Source: Caenorhabditis elegans
Taxonomy: Eukaryota; Nematoda; Chromadorea; Rhabditida; Rhabditidae
DNA length: 64,000 nt
Reading direction: 5' to 3'
NCBI RefSeq assembly: GCF_000002985.6
Contig: NC_003283.11
Span: forward strand, 372,001 to 436,000
Shown here in pieces: positions 47,709-60,100 of the stretch. The position numbers were made by a program, and so were the translations under genes. How positions within the stretch are numbered: the first letter of the stretch is position 1; each line of letters opens with the position of its first letter. Under the pieces are notes generated by a model that searched no databases, was not told where the DNA came from, and saw nothing but the letters and a program-made list of their open reading frames with translations.

Positions 47709-49754
47709 ATGAATCAACGAAGATTCGGGCTGCTATGTGCCGTAATGCTAGGTTTCGGGCAGCTCTGCATGTTCACCGGATTTGACGCAGAGTCGTTTAT
47801 TCTAGAGTCTGTGATACACTCGATTCATGAAAGGGAGCCCGAGCGAATCAGCAGCTATGCTGGGTATTATGGGTAAGTTAGGTCGATATAAGAAGTTTTC
47901 ATAGATGAATGTTCAGCCAAGCAGTGATCTATGCTTTCTACATGATATCCTGCCTTTTTTCCCCTTCCATCGCTGCAGTGAGCACCCCAAAAATCAATTT
48001 AATTCTCGCGGCAACTTTCTTCTCGGCATTCCCTCTGGGCTTCCTGTTTACCAACTCTTATTACTACTATGCTTCATCTGCACTTGTAGGTATTGGTTTT
48101 GCATGTGAGCTTTAATGAAATGAATTTCAAAATGTTTATAATAATAGTTAGAGTTCAGTGTTCTATCAAGGTCAGGGAGGGTACTTAACGTCACATTCTA
48201 CAAGAAATACCATAGAATCTAATGTCTCAATTTCGTGGTCTGTTGGAAGTTGTTGGTGAGTTCATTAGCGTCCGACACCTGACGGGTTCCGTCGCTGTGC
48301 CTCATGTAGCAGTAAAATGAAAAGTTGCAAAACTCGGAAAATGTCGGTCGCTGTACCTTACAATTAAAACTCTTTTCAGCATGATCCTAGGATCCGCCAT
48401 CATGGCGACAATCACTCACTTGAGTTCAGCGACCACTGAACATATTATGGGATCCTTGAATGTCACAAGTGAAGCTCACAAAATGGAGAGACAGTTTGGC
48501 GAGCTGGAAATGTAAGTCTTCATGCATTAAAATTCCACAAAAATTTAAAATTCAGTAACCTCCTGTTCTCTGCGTTCACTGGAATTTCGGTTCTCGGGAT
48601 TATCACATTTTTTGTGATGCCTTCCAAAGATGTCGAGAACTGTATCGAGAGTAGTTCTGAGAAAAAGGAAACTTTTTTGGAGGCTCTTAGTAAGTTGCAC
48701 TACTAGATTATTGTAGATCTACAGTAATCCTTTCCAGAACTCACCTGCTCGACACTGGTTTCCCCAACAATGCTCCAGCTCTTCCCGCTCTTTGTGCTCA
48801 GCGGCTTCAACACCTCATTCTGGCTCTCAGTTTTCCCGACTGCGATGAGCTTTACCATGCAGAACTCAAAGTTGATCTACCTAGCAGCAGTCTATAGTCT
48901 AGGAGTTGGTTCCGGGGAGGTTATAAGTGAGTTTTGGACAATTTTGGGGATTGTTCAGTGAAATTTTTTTTGATTTTACTAAATTTCAATTTCAGTTGGA
49001 CTAGCGATCTCATTCCTCAGCAAGCGTATCAAAGATTTCGGGCAAAAGCCAACTATGACGATTGGCGCAATCTTCATCACGATGTATTGTGCCATGATCC
49101 ATATGTCTACTCCGTACGATGCTCCGATTAGGCCAACTAGCAAGGAGCCACTTTTTTTTGGTCATTCGTAAGTTTAACAGGTTTTTCTTAGTAAGTAGCA
49201 AATTTAATTTCAGCTACCTTTTGGCCCTAATCATAGGCTTATTTTGTGGAATCGGAGATTGCTGTGTAAATAGTGTAAGATCAGTGATTTGTGCGTTGCT
49301 GATGCCAAAAAGAAGACCACAAGCGTTTTCAGTGTCGAAGATTTATCATGTAAGTTAACTGGCTTGAAAAACTGGGGGCGTTAAAACACATACTTGCCTG
49401 ACCTTAGGGCGACCGAAAGGCCGGCGTGAGGCAGGCAGGTTCTAGGCAGTCGTCAGGCCCTGAAACCGCGCAGGCTTACCATGGAAGACCTACGCATAAC
49501 AATTTTCCAACTTATGTACATTAACGTTCTACCGGAGCCACCTAGAAACCATATTCCAGGCTTTTGGATCTACGATTCTATTCTTCATGAGCCCCATCAC
49601 ACCACTCTACGTCTACACAATCGGCCTGCCAATTCTCGCAATCATCGCCACAATTTTGTTCTTTTCCATTTCTAAAAGAACACAAATTATGGAACGGAAA
49701 ATGACGGAGGCTAGCAAAAATGCTGCAGAAATTGGAAAGAAACTTAATTTTTAA
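47709..49754 (+). CDS. UNC-93-like multi-pass membrane protein, copy 3
   Basis: Nine exons: 47709-47872, 47917-48104, 48159-48255, 48380-48511, 48556-48689, 48738-48926, 48996-49167, 49214-49349 and 49560-49754, giving 468 aa. It starts directly with MNQRRFGLLCAVMLGFGQLC, so the N-terminus is shorter than in copies 1 and 2. Family blocks: SFILESVIHSIHEREPERIS, LGFLFTNSYYYYASSAL, GQGGYLTSHSTRNTIESN and IGLFCGIGDCCVNSVRSVIC. About 11-12 hydrophobic segments are expected. Intron structure is identical to copy 4 exon by exon. Its role is unknown; a channel-associated or trafficking role is by analogy with UNC-93 and UNC93B1. The last intron holds AGGCAGGCAGG repeats. Confidence 0.9.
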
Positions 49755-50340
49755 TTTTTTTTAAAACAATTTTGAAAATGTCATTTTGTGTCGGGTAAAC
49801 CTTGAAATTTTTTTTGAGATGATGAAAGCTTTAAATGTTATCACACACGTTATCACCTATTTTTTTGCATTTTTGCGGTAGTTCCGTAGATTTTCGAATT
49901 TTTCACTTAATACTTCCAAACTTAAATTAATTTAATTTGTTCAATTTTTTTTCGAAATTTTAGTTTTTGAAACTTCGAATTAATCTCCAATGCATTTTTC
50001 TTGCAGATCTGTCCTAGGAGATCCGTTTCCCACTCTTCCGAATTAAAATATTATATTTTGTTTGATTCAAAAAAAGAATGCTGGTTCTGATCTTTCGATC
50101 ATTTAACTGATAAGCGGTTTTCTTGCGAAATTCGAAGTTTAATTTCCGAGTTATCAGTAGAGTGTGTGCACGTTGCTTTTTAATGGGATGTAAGTTGTAT
50201 TGGTCTTTTTGGAAAAAAAATACAAGAGAAATGCGAAAATCTACATCCTACAAACACTAGGAACAACGGAGGCTAAAAGGTAGGCAGCTAGTCGTGATAA
50301 GGTGCCTGCCTACCCTGGTGGCCTCTCGCCGATTTATTCC
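49755..50340. other. Intergenic region between UNC-93-like copy 3 and glycoprotein paralog 3
   Basis: AT-rich sequence. GCTAAAAGGTAGGCAGCTAG and GCCTGCCTACC near 50270-50320 are short repeat pieces. No gene was recognised. Confidence 0.45.
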
Positions 50341-50497
50341 ACCTTATCACACTTATGTTGAAATTTTAATCTTTTTTCTGATCACCACACCTCCTCACCA
50401 CCCCTCATTTTATTACTTTACATATATAAGGTAATTCCCTTGGACACATTTCGTGACTCAGTTTCAGTTGTGAAATTGCCGAATTCCAAAAAAAAAA
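50341..50497 (+). promoter_or_regulatory. Promoter module shared by the glycoprotein genes (copy 3)
   Basis: TTATCA (GATA-type, 50344-50349), ATCACCACACC (50381-50391) and TATA-like CATATATAAGG (50421-50431) lie in the same order as upstream of the two minus-strand paralogs. Confidence 0.65.
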
Positions 50498-52064
50498 ATG
50501 ACATTTTTATCAATATTTTTAATTTCTGGTCTATTTCTGTGTGGCTCCGCTCAAAAGTTAATGAGCTTGAGCTCTTTCAAAGGCACAAACGTGAAAAATA
50601 ATTTCAAAGCTCATGCACCGTACAATATTTATGTGTCCGCCGACTCGGACGCTGAATTTATTCTGCAGCAGATTTTCGTGATTACCGGAAATGAGCAGAA
50701 CGTAACGTAAGTTTGAGCGTACCGACCAATAAACGAGACGCAGGTGGCGGGGCCATGACCTCTAATTGGTCAACTCTAATCGCGCGCCAGTTTTGATCTA
50801 CAAGTCATGTTAGCTCAAAATCGTAACTTTTTTTGGGAAACGCTCATGTGATGTTTTCGAAAAAATCGAATAATAGTTATTAACTTAAATAAAAATGCTT
50901 TTCAGACTCCTCGATCTCAAAAAAAATCTTCAAGCTTCCGGAGAAATCACTGCATTCCCGGTTCAAAAATCTGCCTATATTACGACAACACTGAGTGATA
51001 ATGAATTGAAAACACTTAATGGAGTGATTTATCTCAGCTCCAGGAAACAGCGAGCAGACAGTGAGTTGTATTTTCTAAATTGCCACTTTAGATCCTTTTT
51101 CCAGCCAATTTTCACGTTTACGGTGTTTCTAAATCTCCAAACATCATCCTTAGAGGAATGGGAAACTTAAACACCACAATTTTGTTCCTTAACACCATTA
51201 TGGGAACGAATCCGTCTTCAATCATCAGTCAATGGAGCCAAGACTCTACCGCCCACGCATATCTGTACACTGATTTTCCACTGGATACTGCAGAAGAAAC
51301 TAATACTCAAATTTTCTCGAACCCGATGCATACTGACAAAGCCGATTTGTATTTTGCAAATGTGGAAAAATTCTCGTTGAGCCTAGTAGCATTCTATCTG
51401 AAAACTTATCGAGGTGTCAATTTCAGCATTGAACCAGGATACTGTAAGTGGAATTGAGATTAAGGTCGCAACTTAAAAAAATGAATTCATTGAAGACAGT
51501 ATTGATGGAAAAAGAACATCAGCCTTCACCACTACTGGATTCTATATGAAGCCCCTGGCCAGAAATGCTAGTACCATAACTGTTAATATCAAGCGAGATG
51601 TTAGATATTCTGGAGCTTCTGGTGCAAATGTAAGTTTCATTTTGATACCAAATTGTGTGCTCCAACATCGACAACTAACTCCCTACATTTAAAAATTCAG
51701 CTTCTCGGACATGTCCCAAAGCGGGGAAAAGTCACAGTAGGCTTTTATAACGGAGATTCAAAATATGAAGAATCATTCCCTCCAAGTTACTATTTCTCTC
51801 CATGGAGCATCCCATATATTGACTTTGAAACTTTCAAAGTTTCATCCACATCCTCAAACTCAACTGCTGAATACTACTTTGTGCAATATTTTGTCGCTCG
51901 TGAGTTGTTGTTTTCTAGATTTTTTGTAGTTTGAGGTATTCGAAATTTCAGAAGGTACTCTGTTCGGTAGTCCAACTTCAGGGCCCATTCAGACGGCAAC
52001 TCAATCCTCCGGAGTCGTCCAATTATTCGTGTCAATGGCTATTTCAACAATGTATTGGCTGTAG
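50498..52064 (+). CDS. Secreted / GPI-type nematode glycoprotein (dod-19-like family), paralog 3
   Basis: Six exons: 50498-50706, 50906-51060, 51105-51443, 51496-51629, 51701-51899 and 51952-52064, giving 382 aa. It has a signal peptide (FLSIFLISGLFLCGSAQ). The conserved block FSNPMHTDKADLYFANVEKF is unchanged from the other two paralogs, followed by GFYMKPLARNASTITVNIKR, the YFVQYFVAR block and a hydrophobic end (VQLFVSMAISTMYWL). The exon 4 acceptor is taken as TTGAAG rather than the nearby GACAG, because it restores SID after the Tyr and gives the 134-nt exon of the paralogs. It lies on the opposite strand from paralogs 1 and 2, between two UNC-93-like genes, so the cluster has been rearranged. 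Activity is unknown. Confidence 0.72.
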
Positions 52065-52512
52065 CTTTTTGATGTTGACATTTATGGCCCAATTATAATA
52101 TTATTGATGAAAAACGATGAAAAGTATTTCAGCTCACAATTGCACTTTAAAATGAAACATTTGTAAAATTTTGAAATTTTGCCGATTTGCCGGAAATTTT
52201 CAATTCCGGCAATTTGCCGAGTTGCCGACTTGCCGGAAAAAATCGTTTGCCGTCCACCCCTGATCGCGTACTAAACAGACCAAAAAAGTTCAACAAACCA
52301 AAAAAAATGTGTGAAAAATTGCACAATTCTCTGAAAAACGTCTGTCATCCTTTCTCCGCCTTCCGTTTGAACTTGTTCAGCCGATTATGCAAAACTTTTT
52401 AAACTTGCCTATTAATTCAGCCTAGAACTTTCCAACTTTCCGTCACCGCAGTTTCCACTCTCCGCAAATTTTCGGTTCAAAGTTTTTGAAACTGATATTT
52501 TTGTAAAAAAAA
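52065..52512. other. Intergenic region before UNC-93-like copy 4
   Basis: Contains a GCCGGAAATTTTCAATTCCGGC repeat piece (52182-52252) and the CCGATTATGCAAAACTT block at 52381-52397. No gene was recognised. Confidence 0.5.
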
Positions 52513-54490
52513 ATGAATCAACGGCGATTCGAACTATTATGCGCAGCATTGCTCGGCTTCGGTCAGCTGTGCATAATGACTGGATTCGATTCAGAGTCGT
52601 TTATTCTAGAGTCTGTAATTCATTCGATTCATGAGAGAGAACCCGCAAAAATCAGCATCTATGCTGGGTATTATGGGTGAGTGGAAAGTTCAACTGACCA
52701 ATCATTGAACATTTTAAATGTTATAACTTTGGTTTATATGTACCAACAATTAAACACAAAATATTTTCAGCCAAGCCGTGATCTATGCCTTCTACATGAT
52801 AGCTTGTCTATTCTCGCCCTCCATAATAGCAGTGAGCACCCCGAAAACCAATTTGATAATTGCTTCCATTTTCTTCACGGCATTCCCTCTGGGCTTCCTG
52901 TTCACCAACTCTTATTACTACTACGCTTCGTCAGCATTGCTAGGTGTTGGGTTTGCCTGTAAATTCCTATATGCTGAAAAGTTATCGAACAAGAAAAATT
53001 TCAGTGTTTTATCAAGGCCAGGGAGGATATCTGACGTCACACTCTACAAGAAGAACTATAGAATCTAACGTCTCACTTTCTTGGTCTGTTGGATGTTGTT
53101 GGTGAGTTCAGTAATCAAAAAAAAACTATCAAATTTTAGCGACCGACATTTAACGGATCTGTTATTTGCCCTTAACTTTTTTTTTGTTTAATAAGTGACG
53201 GTACCCGCTCTTGCATCTGGGGACATGATCGCACCAGATTTTAAAATAATTTCGTTGCAGTATGATTCTGGGATCCGCCATCATGGCGACAATTACTCGT
53301 CTGAGTTCATCCTCTACCGAAATTATAGTTGAATCCTTAAATTCCACAGGTGAAGCTCACAAAATGGAGAGGCAGTTTGGCGAGCTGGAAATGTAAATCT
53401 TAATGTATTAAAATTCCACAAAAATTTAAAATTCAGTAATCTCCTGTTCTCCGCATTCACTGGAATTTCGGTTCTCGGTATTATAACATTTTTTGTGATG
53501 CCTTCCAAAGATGTAGAAAACTGTATCGAGAGCAGTTCGGAGAAAAAGGAAACATTTATGGAAGCGTTTAGTAAGTGTTACTACTGGATTACTGTAGAAT
53601 TACAGTGATCCTTTCCAGAACTCACTTGCTCGACAGTGGTGTCTCCGAAGATGCTCCAACTCTTCCCACTCTTTGTGCTCAGCGGTTTGAACACCTCTTT
53701 TTGGCTCTCCGTTTTCCCAACTGCGATGAGCTTCACAATGCAGAACTCAAATTTGATATATCTTGCAGCAGTGTACAGTTTTGCTGTCGGTTCAGGGGAG
53801 GTTTTCAGTGAGTTTCATCAAAAAAAAAATCTTATTGACAGTTGTTTTGATGAATGGTGTATCTATTTCCAGTGGGCATAATGATTTCATTCCTGAGTAA
53901 GCGTATCAAAAATTTTGGTCAAAAGCCAACAATGACAATTGGTGCCATTTTCACCACGGCTTACTGTATCTTGATCCACCTATCCACGGCGTACGATGCT
54001 CCGATCAAGCCAACTAGTGAAGAGCCACTGCTGTTCAGGCATTCGTAAGTGTCAGATATTCTATCTATGCAAAACGAAACTATCTGCAATTGCAGCTACC
54101 TTCTGGCTCTAATCATAGGCCTCATCTGTGGAATCGGAGATTGCTGTATCAACAGTGTCCGATCTGTGATATGTGCGCTGGTGATGCCGAAGAGACGAGC
54201 TCAAGCGTTTTCGGTGTCCAAGATTTATCAGGTAAGTACTCATAGCAGGACATGATTCAATTTTAAATTTGAGAATTCCTTTTTTCCAATTACAGGCATT
54301 CGGCTCCTGCATTTTATTTTTCTTGAGCCCCATCACACCACTATACGTCTACACAATCGGTCTCCCAATTCTCGCAATCATCGCCACAATTTTGTTCTTT
54401 TCAATCGCTAAAAGAACTCAAATTACGGAGCGAAAAATGACGGAGGCTAGTAGAAATGCTGCAGAAATTGGAAAGAAACTCAATTTATAA
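52513..54490 (+). CDS. UNC-93-like multi-pass membrane protein, copy 4
   Basis: Nine exons: 52513-52676, 52771-52958, 53005-53101, 53261-53392, 53437-53570, 53619-53807, 53873-54044, 54096-54231 and 54296-54490, giving 468 aa. Every exon length equals that of copy 3 and the proteins look nearly identical over long blocks (for example NLLFSAFTGISVLGIITFF). This points to a recent duplication, with glycoprotein paralog 3 between the copies. Hydrophobic segments and family motifs are as in copy 3. Divergent spots include the loop TRLSSSSTEIIVESLN, which in copy 3 reads THLSSATTEHIMGSLN. Function is unknown beyond the family. Confidence 0.9.
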
Positions 54491-55039
54491 ATTATTCAAA
54501 ATTTATTTTAAACATTATGGGTTGTGTTGTCCTTCATTTTATCTCTGACCGAATAAAGATTAAACATTTTGCAATTGTTCGGACTGATAAACTTCTGATC
54601 TTTCCGCCATTCGTGACAAACTACATACATCACCCTCTCTCGTTTTGCATCCCCGAAATGGCCAAGAAATCACAGCGATTAATTAGTTGTTTCCCTCCAG
54701 GAACATCACCTTTTCCGTTATTCTTAACGATGTCGTTATGTCTTTTTGAAGGCTTTCCGAAAAGTTTTTTAAAATAAAAATTTAGTCGGAAGTCCTGACT
54801 TTATCATAGTTGCATCTGGTCTTCCTTATTGGAATTCGTTAAAAAAAACAGAGAAGAATTTGGCATTTTCATGTGAAAAAGGTAAAACAGGTAGTACACC
54901 TACCCCAAAAATATTTTCCAATCAGTTTTCCATGCGTTTCCGTTAAAAATTTTAGTCGAAAACAAAAAATTGATTTTCATTTTAAACTTAGAAAAACACC
55001 AATCCTAATCCTAATATGGGCGGGCAATATGGAGACAAG

Positions 55040-56541
55040 TACTCGGTAAGCGTCTGCGCACTTTCTGCGCACATTCTGCGCCGATTCTGCGCACATTGCG
55101 TTTTGTCGTTCCTTTTTACAGCTGCCCTGCATATTGCGCCGATTCCACGCACATTCTGCGCCGATTCTGCGCACATTGCTCTTTGTTTTTTCTTTCTTGT
55201 TCATATTCCATGTATGTGAGCGTTAAAAAAGCAAAAATATATCTGACAAAGCAAAGTGAGTTGGTGAAATTTGGTTTGAATTTCATTCCAACGTAAAGCT
55301 AGACTTTCCCTAAAGACAACATACGTTTTTAAACGAGTTAAATACTTGTAATGTCTATCAAAACGGCTGCAAAAGGGTAATAACAACAAAATATAATTAA
55401 AATATATATATATGCCAAAAGGTAATATTTTTAGATCAATAGGTTGTAAATACCTCTCTTTTTTACAACCACACATTGTCTCCTATGGTTTACAACCACA
55501 TATTGTCTCTTTTTTTTTTTTGGATAATATTAGAATATCTGACAACCACACGTGGTTCTTGGGTGTAAATTTTGAATGAAAACTTTCAGTTATCATCAGT
55601 GAGAGTAAGGCAGTTAAACTATTCAATTCAGAACATACACGTCTGTAAATGCAAATTATTGTATCAGACCAGGCATTCTGGTATTATCAAGAAACATATG
55701 ACAATGCATGTAGCTGTCAACCATTAGCAAGAGATGTGTTGACAAACAACTGACCTAATGAAATATAACTCTTGGAAATATATATTTAAATTATACATAG
55801 TTTTTATTACCCTTATAAACATGTATCGTGTTTAAAAATACAGTTTCTCTCTGAGAAAAGTTCCAATTTACGCTATTAAACATGTTTTCACTGCCAAGCT
55901 GAAATCTTACAAGTTACTGCTACAATTCACAGTTCATGTTAAATGTTGAACGAAAATGGATTAACACAGTTCAAAAAAAATCTCAGTACGTTAGTAGTTG
56001 TTAAAACGGATTGTTGTATGAAAAACTTAGCTTACCTAATTAACTCAATTTTGCTCTAGCTTAAAATATTTCAATCCATCTTTCAAGTTATCTAATTTCA
56101 AGTTATCTCTGTTTGTCACCTCAATGAGGCATCAATGAAAACATTGTGTGTGAGACATATGTTTCTAAAATTAGCTTGTTTGCGGTTTCACACTGCATTT
56201 CGCCTATTCTCACATAAATAGATGGTTGTATGATTATAAGAACGCGCGCGGGATGGCTCAACAGGTAAGAAAACTCATTCAGGGAAATCAATCGAAGGTT
56301 CAATTCACACCAAGGACATGAACACACTGAGCGAGTGGGGCAGCGTTACACAATCATCCAGCAATTGCGCCGATTCTGCGCACATTGCGTTTTGGCGTTC
56401 CCTTTTTCAGCTGCGCTGCATTTTGCGCCGATTCAACGCACATTCTGCGCCGATTCTGCGCACAATCTGCGCCGATTAATAGAAAAGAAATTAATCGGCG
56501 CAGAATGTGCGCAGAAAGTGCGCAGACGCCTACCGAGTACC
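55040..56541. repeat. Paired TGCGCCGATTCTGCGCACA repeat blocks, possibly element ends
   Basis: Left block 55040-55190 begins ACTCGGTAAGCGTCTGCGCA. The right block contains a direct copy (56363-56475) and then an inverted copy ending CGCCTACCGAGTACC at 56541, the near-exact complement of the left start. A perfect hairpin (CTGCGCCGATTAAT with its complement) lies at 56466-56504. Either a 1.5-kb element with inverted ends or two insertions of a short element would explain this. No transposase was seen. Confidence 0.6.
56247..56312 (+). other. tRNA-like unit (A box and B box), possible SINE or tRNA relic
   Basis: TGGCTCAACAGG (56254-56265) fits the pol III A-box consensus TRGCNNARYNGG exactly. 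GGTTCAATTCA (56297-56307) is close to the B box GGTTCGANTCC. The 31-nt spacing is normal for tRNA. A clean cloverleaf with paired acceptor stem was not found, so it is not called as a tRNA gene. Confidence 0.4.
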
Positions 56542-56929
56542 TAAAAAAACTTTTACCATTTTACCCGCAAAATGTCGGGTGCTCATTCCGATTGGTTTTT
56601 GCAGTACTGTATAACTACAAACGATAGAAAATTAAATAACAAATCTTCTGTCAGCTAGCAAATGTTGAAAAGGACAAACGACACCTAATATATAAGCAGT
56701 CAAAATAGAACAATAGGGTGTAATAGAAAATTTGAAAACGAACAAAAAATTCTAAAACATTAAAAAAAATTTTTTATAAGAACCATTTTCACAAAAACTT
56801 AAATTTCCCCGTTTGAAGCCAAAAAAGACTCTGCATGCCCAGATTTCGGGTGTTCTGAAGAAACTGAAACCAAATTACCGCGCGTTTTTTTTCCGCTTGG
56901 AACTTCATCTTTTGCGTTCTCGCTCGTTT

Positions 56930-57130
56930 CCATATCAAATGCAATTATCCCCATTCGAATTGCCAATGCGCACTTGCTTCTCAGCTAGCTAACTACATAC
57001 GGTTAAGAAATACGGGTTATCACGGCAAAGATATTTCTTGCAATTTCGATTCTCCTCCCTTTTTGATCTCGAGATCTTATAAAACAGACGTCCTTCCTTT
57101 CTCCCCCCGTCCGTTTATGCTTTTGCGGGA
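56930..57130 (+). promoter_or_regulatory. Conserved upstream block of the module-repeat genes (copy 1)
   Basis: Alignable to 61975-62165 upstream of the next gene. Shared words are AATTGCCAATGCGCA, TTCTCAGCTAGC, ACATAC, AAGATAT-TCTTGCA, GATTCTCCTCCC/GACTCCTCCCA and GAGATC. The duplication included the promoter; the GCCAATGCGCA core may be regulatory. Confidence 0.55.
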
Positions 57131-57143
57131 GTTGATTTGCTAA

Positions 57144-60100
57144 ATGAACTTCGCGGATTTTATACGGTCAGGCTTATTATTCCTAGTATTGATTGCAGAA
57201 AATTTAGTGGAAGCTTGCTTTGCAACATCACCTGGAAATGATCCAGTTGTGACGCCTCCTTTGAGTAAGATTTTTTCTGAAATTTAGAAAATGTTCCTTT
57301 TGATTTTTTTTATGCAAGGCTATTTTTCTTCTATGTACTATATGTTCTTTTTAATTTTGTTTTTGAAATCTCATTTTAAAAAATAAATTTTTCTGTCAAC
57401 AAGATATCGAAAATAGAATACCGCAGTGGTTTGCAAAACATTTTTGAAACTTTTCCTTCTGCTTCAAAAAGTGACAATTACTTTTGCCACTTTTTATGAA
57501 AAAATTATACAGTGTGAGGCAAAATTAATTTTGGTCGACGACTTCCAAAAGAGTTGAAAAAATTGAGATTTTTCCAATTTTCAAAAAAAATCATATGAAA
57601 TTTAGAAAGTTGTTCTAAAATATTTTCCTATGATATTTGGTAATTTTATTGCTATGTGTGTATTTTTTTAATTAGTTTTTCGTTTTGCGCATCTCCACCT
57701 TTAAGATCTTGGAGCCTAGTCCATGTCGAAGCTTTATTTTTCAGAAAAATTTCAACGGTTTTCCATTTTCAAATAACCTTCTCAACAAGTTTAAACATAT
57801 TAAAATAATTTTGTGTGTAGCTTCTACCTATATTATATTTAGAAGTCCCACCAAGAAACAAGACAGTTTTTGGCCATTCTAGGTCTGAAAAAGCAAAGTC
57901 CCAGATTTCATCTTTAAACTACTCAATTAAATAATTCAAGCTACGAATTCCTTTCCTCGCGACAGGTAGACAATAGACATCTTCCGTAAATGGGCAATAA
58001 AGATGAAGCCGTTTTTTGCTAACGGCGGCCTTTATACAAACATGTTTAGAAGATCAATACGGAATACAGGAGTGGCCACTCGGCAAATTTTTTGTCGGCC
58101 AACTCGGCAAATTGGCAAATTGCCGGTTTGCCGATCTGCCGGAAATTTTCATTTTCGGCATGTTGCCGTTTGTAGTTTGCCGGATATGAATTTGCCGAAA
58201 GTTTTCAGAGGGATTTTTTATAAAACGGAAACACTTAAAACTGTGCTGTTTTGAATTTTTTCCCGTTTTCTTTAGATCATAGAATTTGCCTACTTTTCAA
58301 AATAGATATAGAAACATTCATTGAAATAATTCCTACAATTTTGCCAATTTAAATTGAAATTCTGAAATTTCCAATAAAAAATAAAAAAAAATTTGCCGGA
58401 AATTTTCAATTCCGGCAACCCTGACGAAAAATTTAAACATTTCTAGGAACATGCTCTTCTTCAACTATAACCTATGGGACGGCAAACGGTCAGGAAGTTG
58501 CTGTCACTCCGTCCAAGTAAGAAACTTTTTTTCTAATTTTCTATAAAAATTTTGAAATTTTTCAGTCTGGTATCCACACCTATTGCTGGCACATCCGACT
58601 CAATATCCAGAATGCAAATAGCATGTTCTGCGGATGCTGGCAACTACGTATCCATGCAAATCGACGAAAATTTCGACCCAGTAGAGAACGCTGCAACTTT
58701 TGAACCAGCATCTGTAACAATTACCGCTGAATGTAGTAGTGTGGATATGCAATGGTACTACGTCGGCGTCTCCGAAGGCCAGACTATCAGACAACTCATG
58801 ACATCGGTAAAATGTGAGCAGATACCAACTCTACGAGCGTGCTCCCCTACTGCTCTTACCTATGGAGTTGGGGACAATGATAAAGTTATTGACGTGGATT
58901 ATTCGGAGTGAGTTTTGAAAAAAGTTTCAAATTGATTGAAAATGGACCGAATCTAAATTTGAAAAAAAAATTATAAAATGTTTCTAAATAGATTCATTTT
59001 TTGCGTTTTCTAGCATTCATTCGGGTTTTCCTCGTTTCTCTTCAATATTTGATTGAAAAAAACACTGTTTATCAATTTTCTAGATATTGTTTTTTGTAAA
59101 GTTGGCCTAGAAATTGATAATTTCACAACCAATTTATAATTTCATAATTTCACAACCAATTTACAATTTTCTTGTGTTAAACTGTATAAGAAATTGGCAA
59201 ACGGTGCTTCACATAAAAGATTCTAGAAATTTAAAAACTAGGTCATTTGTTTACGAAAAGAAACAAACATAATTAGCCCTTTTCTTTAATTTTTGAAAAA
59301 TTTAAAAATTTTGGCCATTACGGCTCATTTTCTATCAAGTGAAAATCCAAAGGGAGACTAGTGAAATTTCAGAATTTTGGAGACCGTCCAAAAATATTTT
59401 TAATTTAGAAATTCCAGGAGATCTATGATCGGAATTTATTGAAAAAAAAAAAACCTTGACTAAAAATTTAGAAAAATCTAGATTTTTTTGGAAGGCTTTA
59501 TACTGAATTAAATTCAATTTTGCTACTCCGCTGAATCAAAAATGTGAAAAAAAAACCGATTTTTTCCAGCTTCATGTCCACGCCAGTCACTGGCTCACTA
59601 GAAACAACGTCAACTATGAAAGTCAGCTGCTCTGCAAAAGACAAATACATTGCAAATATGCTCATTGATAATATTGGAGCACAGGAGAACGATGCAACCC
59701 CTCCTCCACAGACAGTCACTATTAACGCCGAATGTAACAGTGCAGATATGGTATGGTACTACGTGACGACTGTCAATGGTGAAACTGTCAAAAAAAGTAT
59801 GAGTTCGATATCTTGTACACAAAGTACATGCTCTGCGAAATCACTGACGTATGGAGTAGGAGATGACCTCCAACCTCAGCAAATGATTGATGTTAGTTAT
59901 ACTGAGTAAGTAAGATAAATCGAGCTAAATTGAAAGTAGCGTTAGCAAAGTTTTAAATTCAAAAACCAGAAAATTGAAAATTTTTCAGTTACGTAACAAC
60001 ACCTGTAGCTGGCTCCACCGAAACCACATCTTCAATGAAAATCACTTGCTCGGCTATTGCCGGATACATTGCTGCCATGGCATTAAATAATGGACTGTTG

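Larger units (their letters stand above)
54491..57143. other. Large intergenic region with GC-rich repeat blocks and tRNA-like unit
   Basis: This 2.65-kb gap contains TGCGCCGATTCTGCGCACAT repeats at both 55040-55190 and 56360-56541 and an (AT)n run near 55400. It also has ACAACCACA-type repeats at 55465-55560 and the tRNA-like A/B box unit at 56250-56310. No protein-coding gene is supported. The right end (56930-57130) is the conserved promoter of the module-repeat genes. Confidence 0.55.

Noticed and set aside
54977-55219. Frames with repeated CAESAQN / ILRRFCAH words
   Set aside because: Produced by the TGCGCCGATTCTGCGCACA repeat.
56247-56312. True tRNA gene
   Set aside because: A and B boxes are present, but I could not pair an acceptor stem or anticodon arm.
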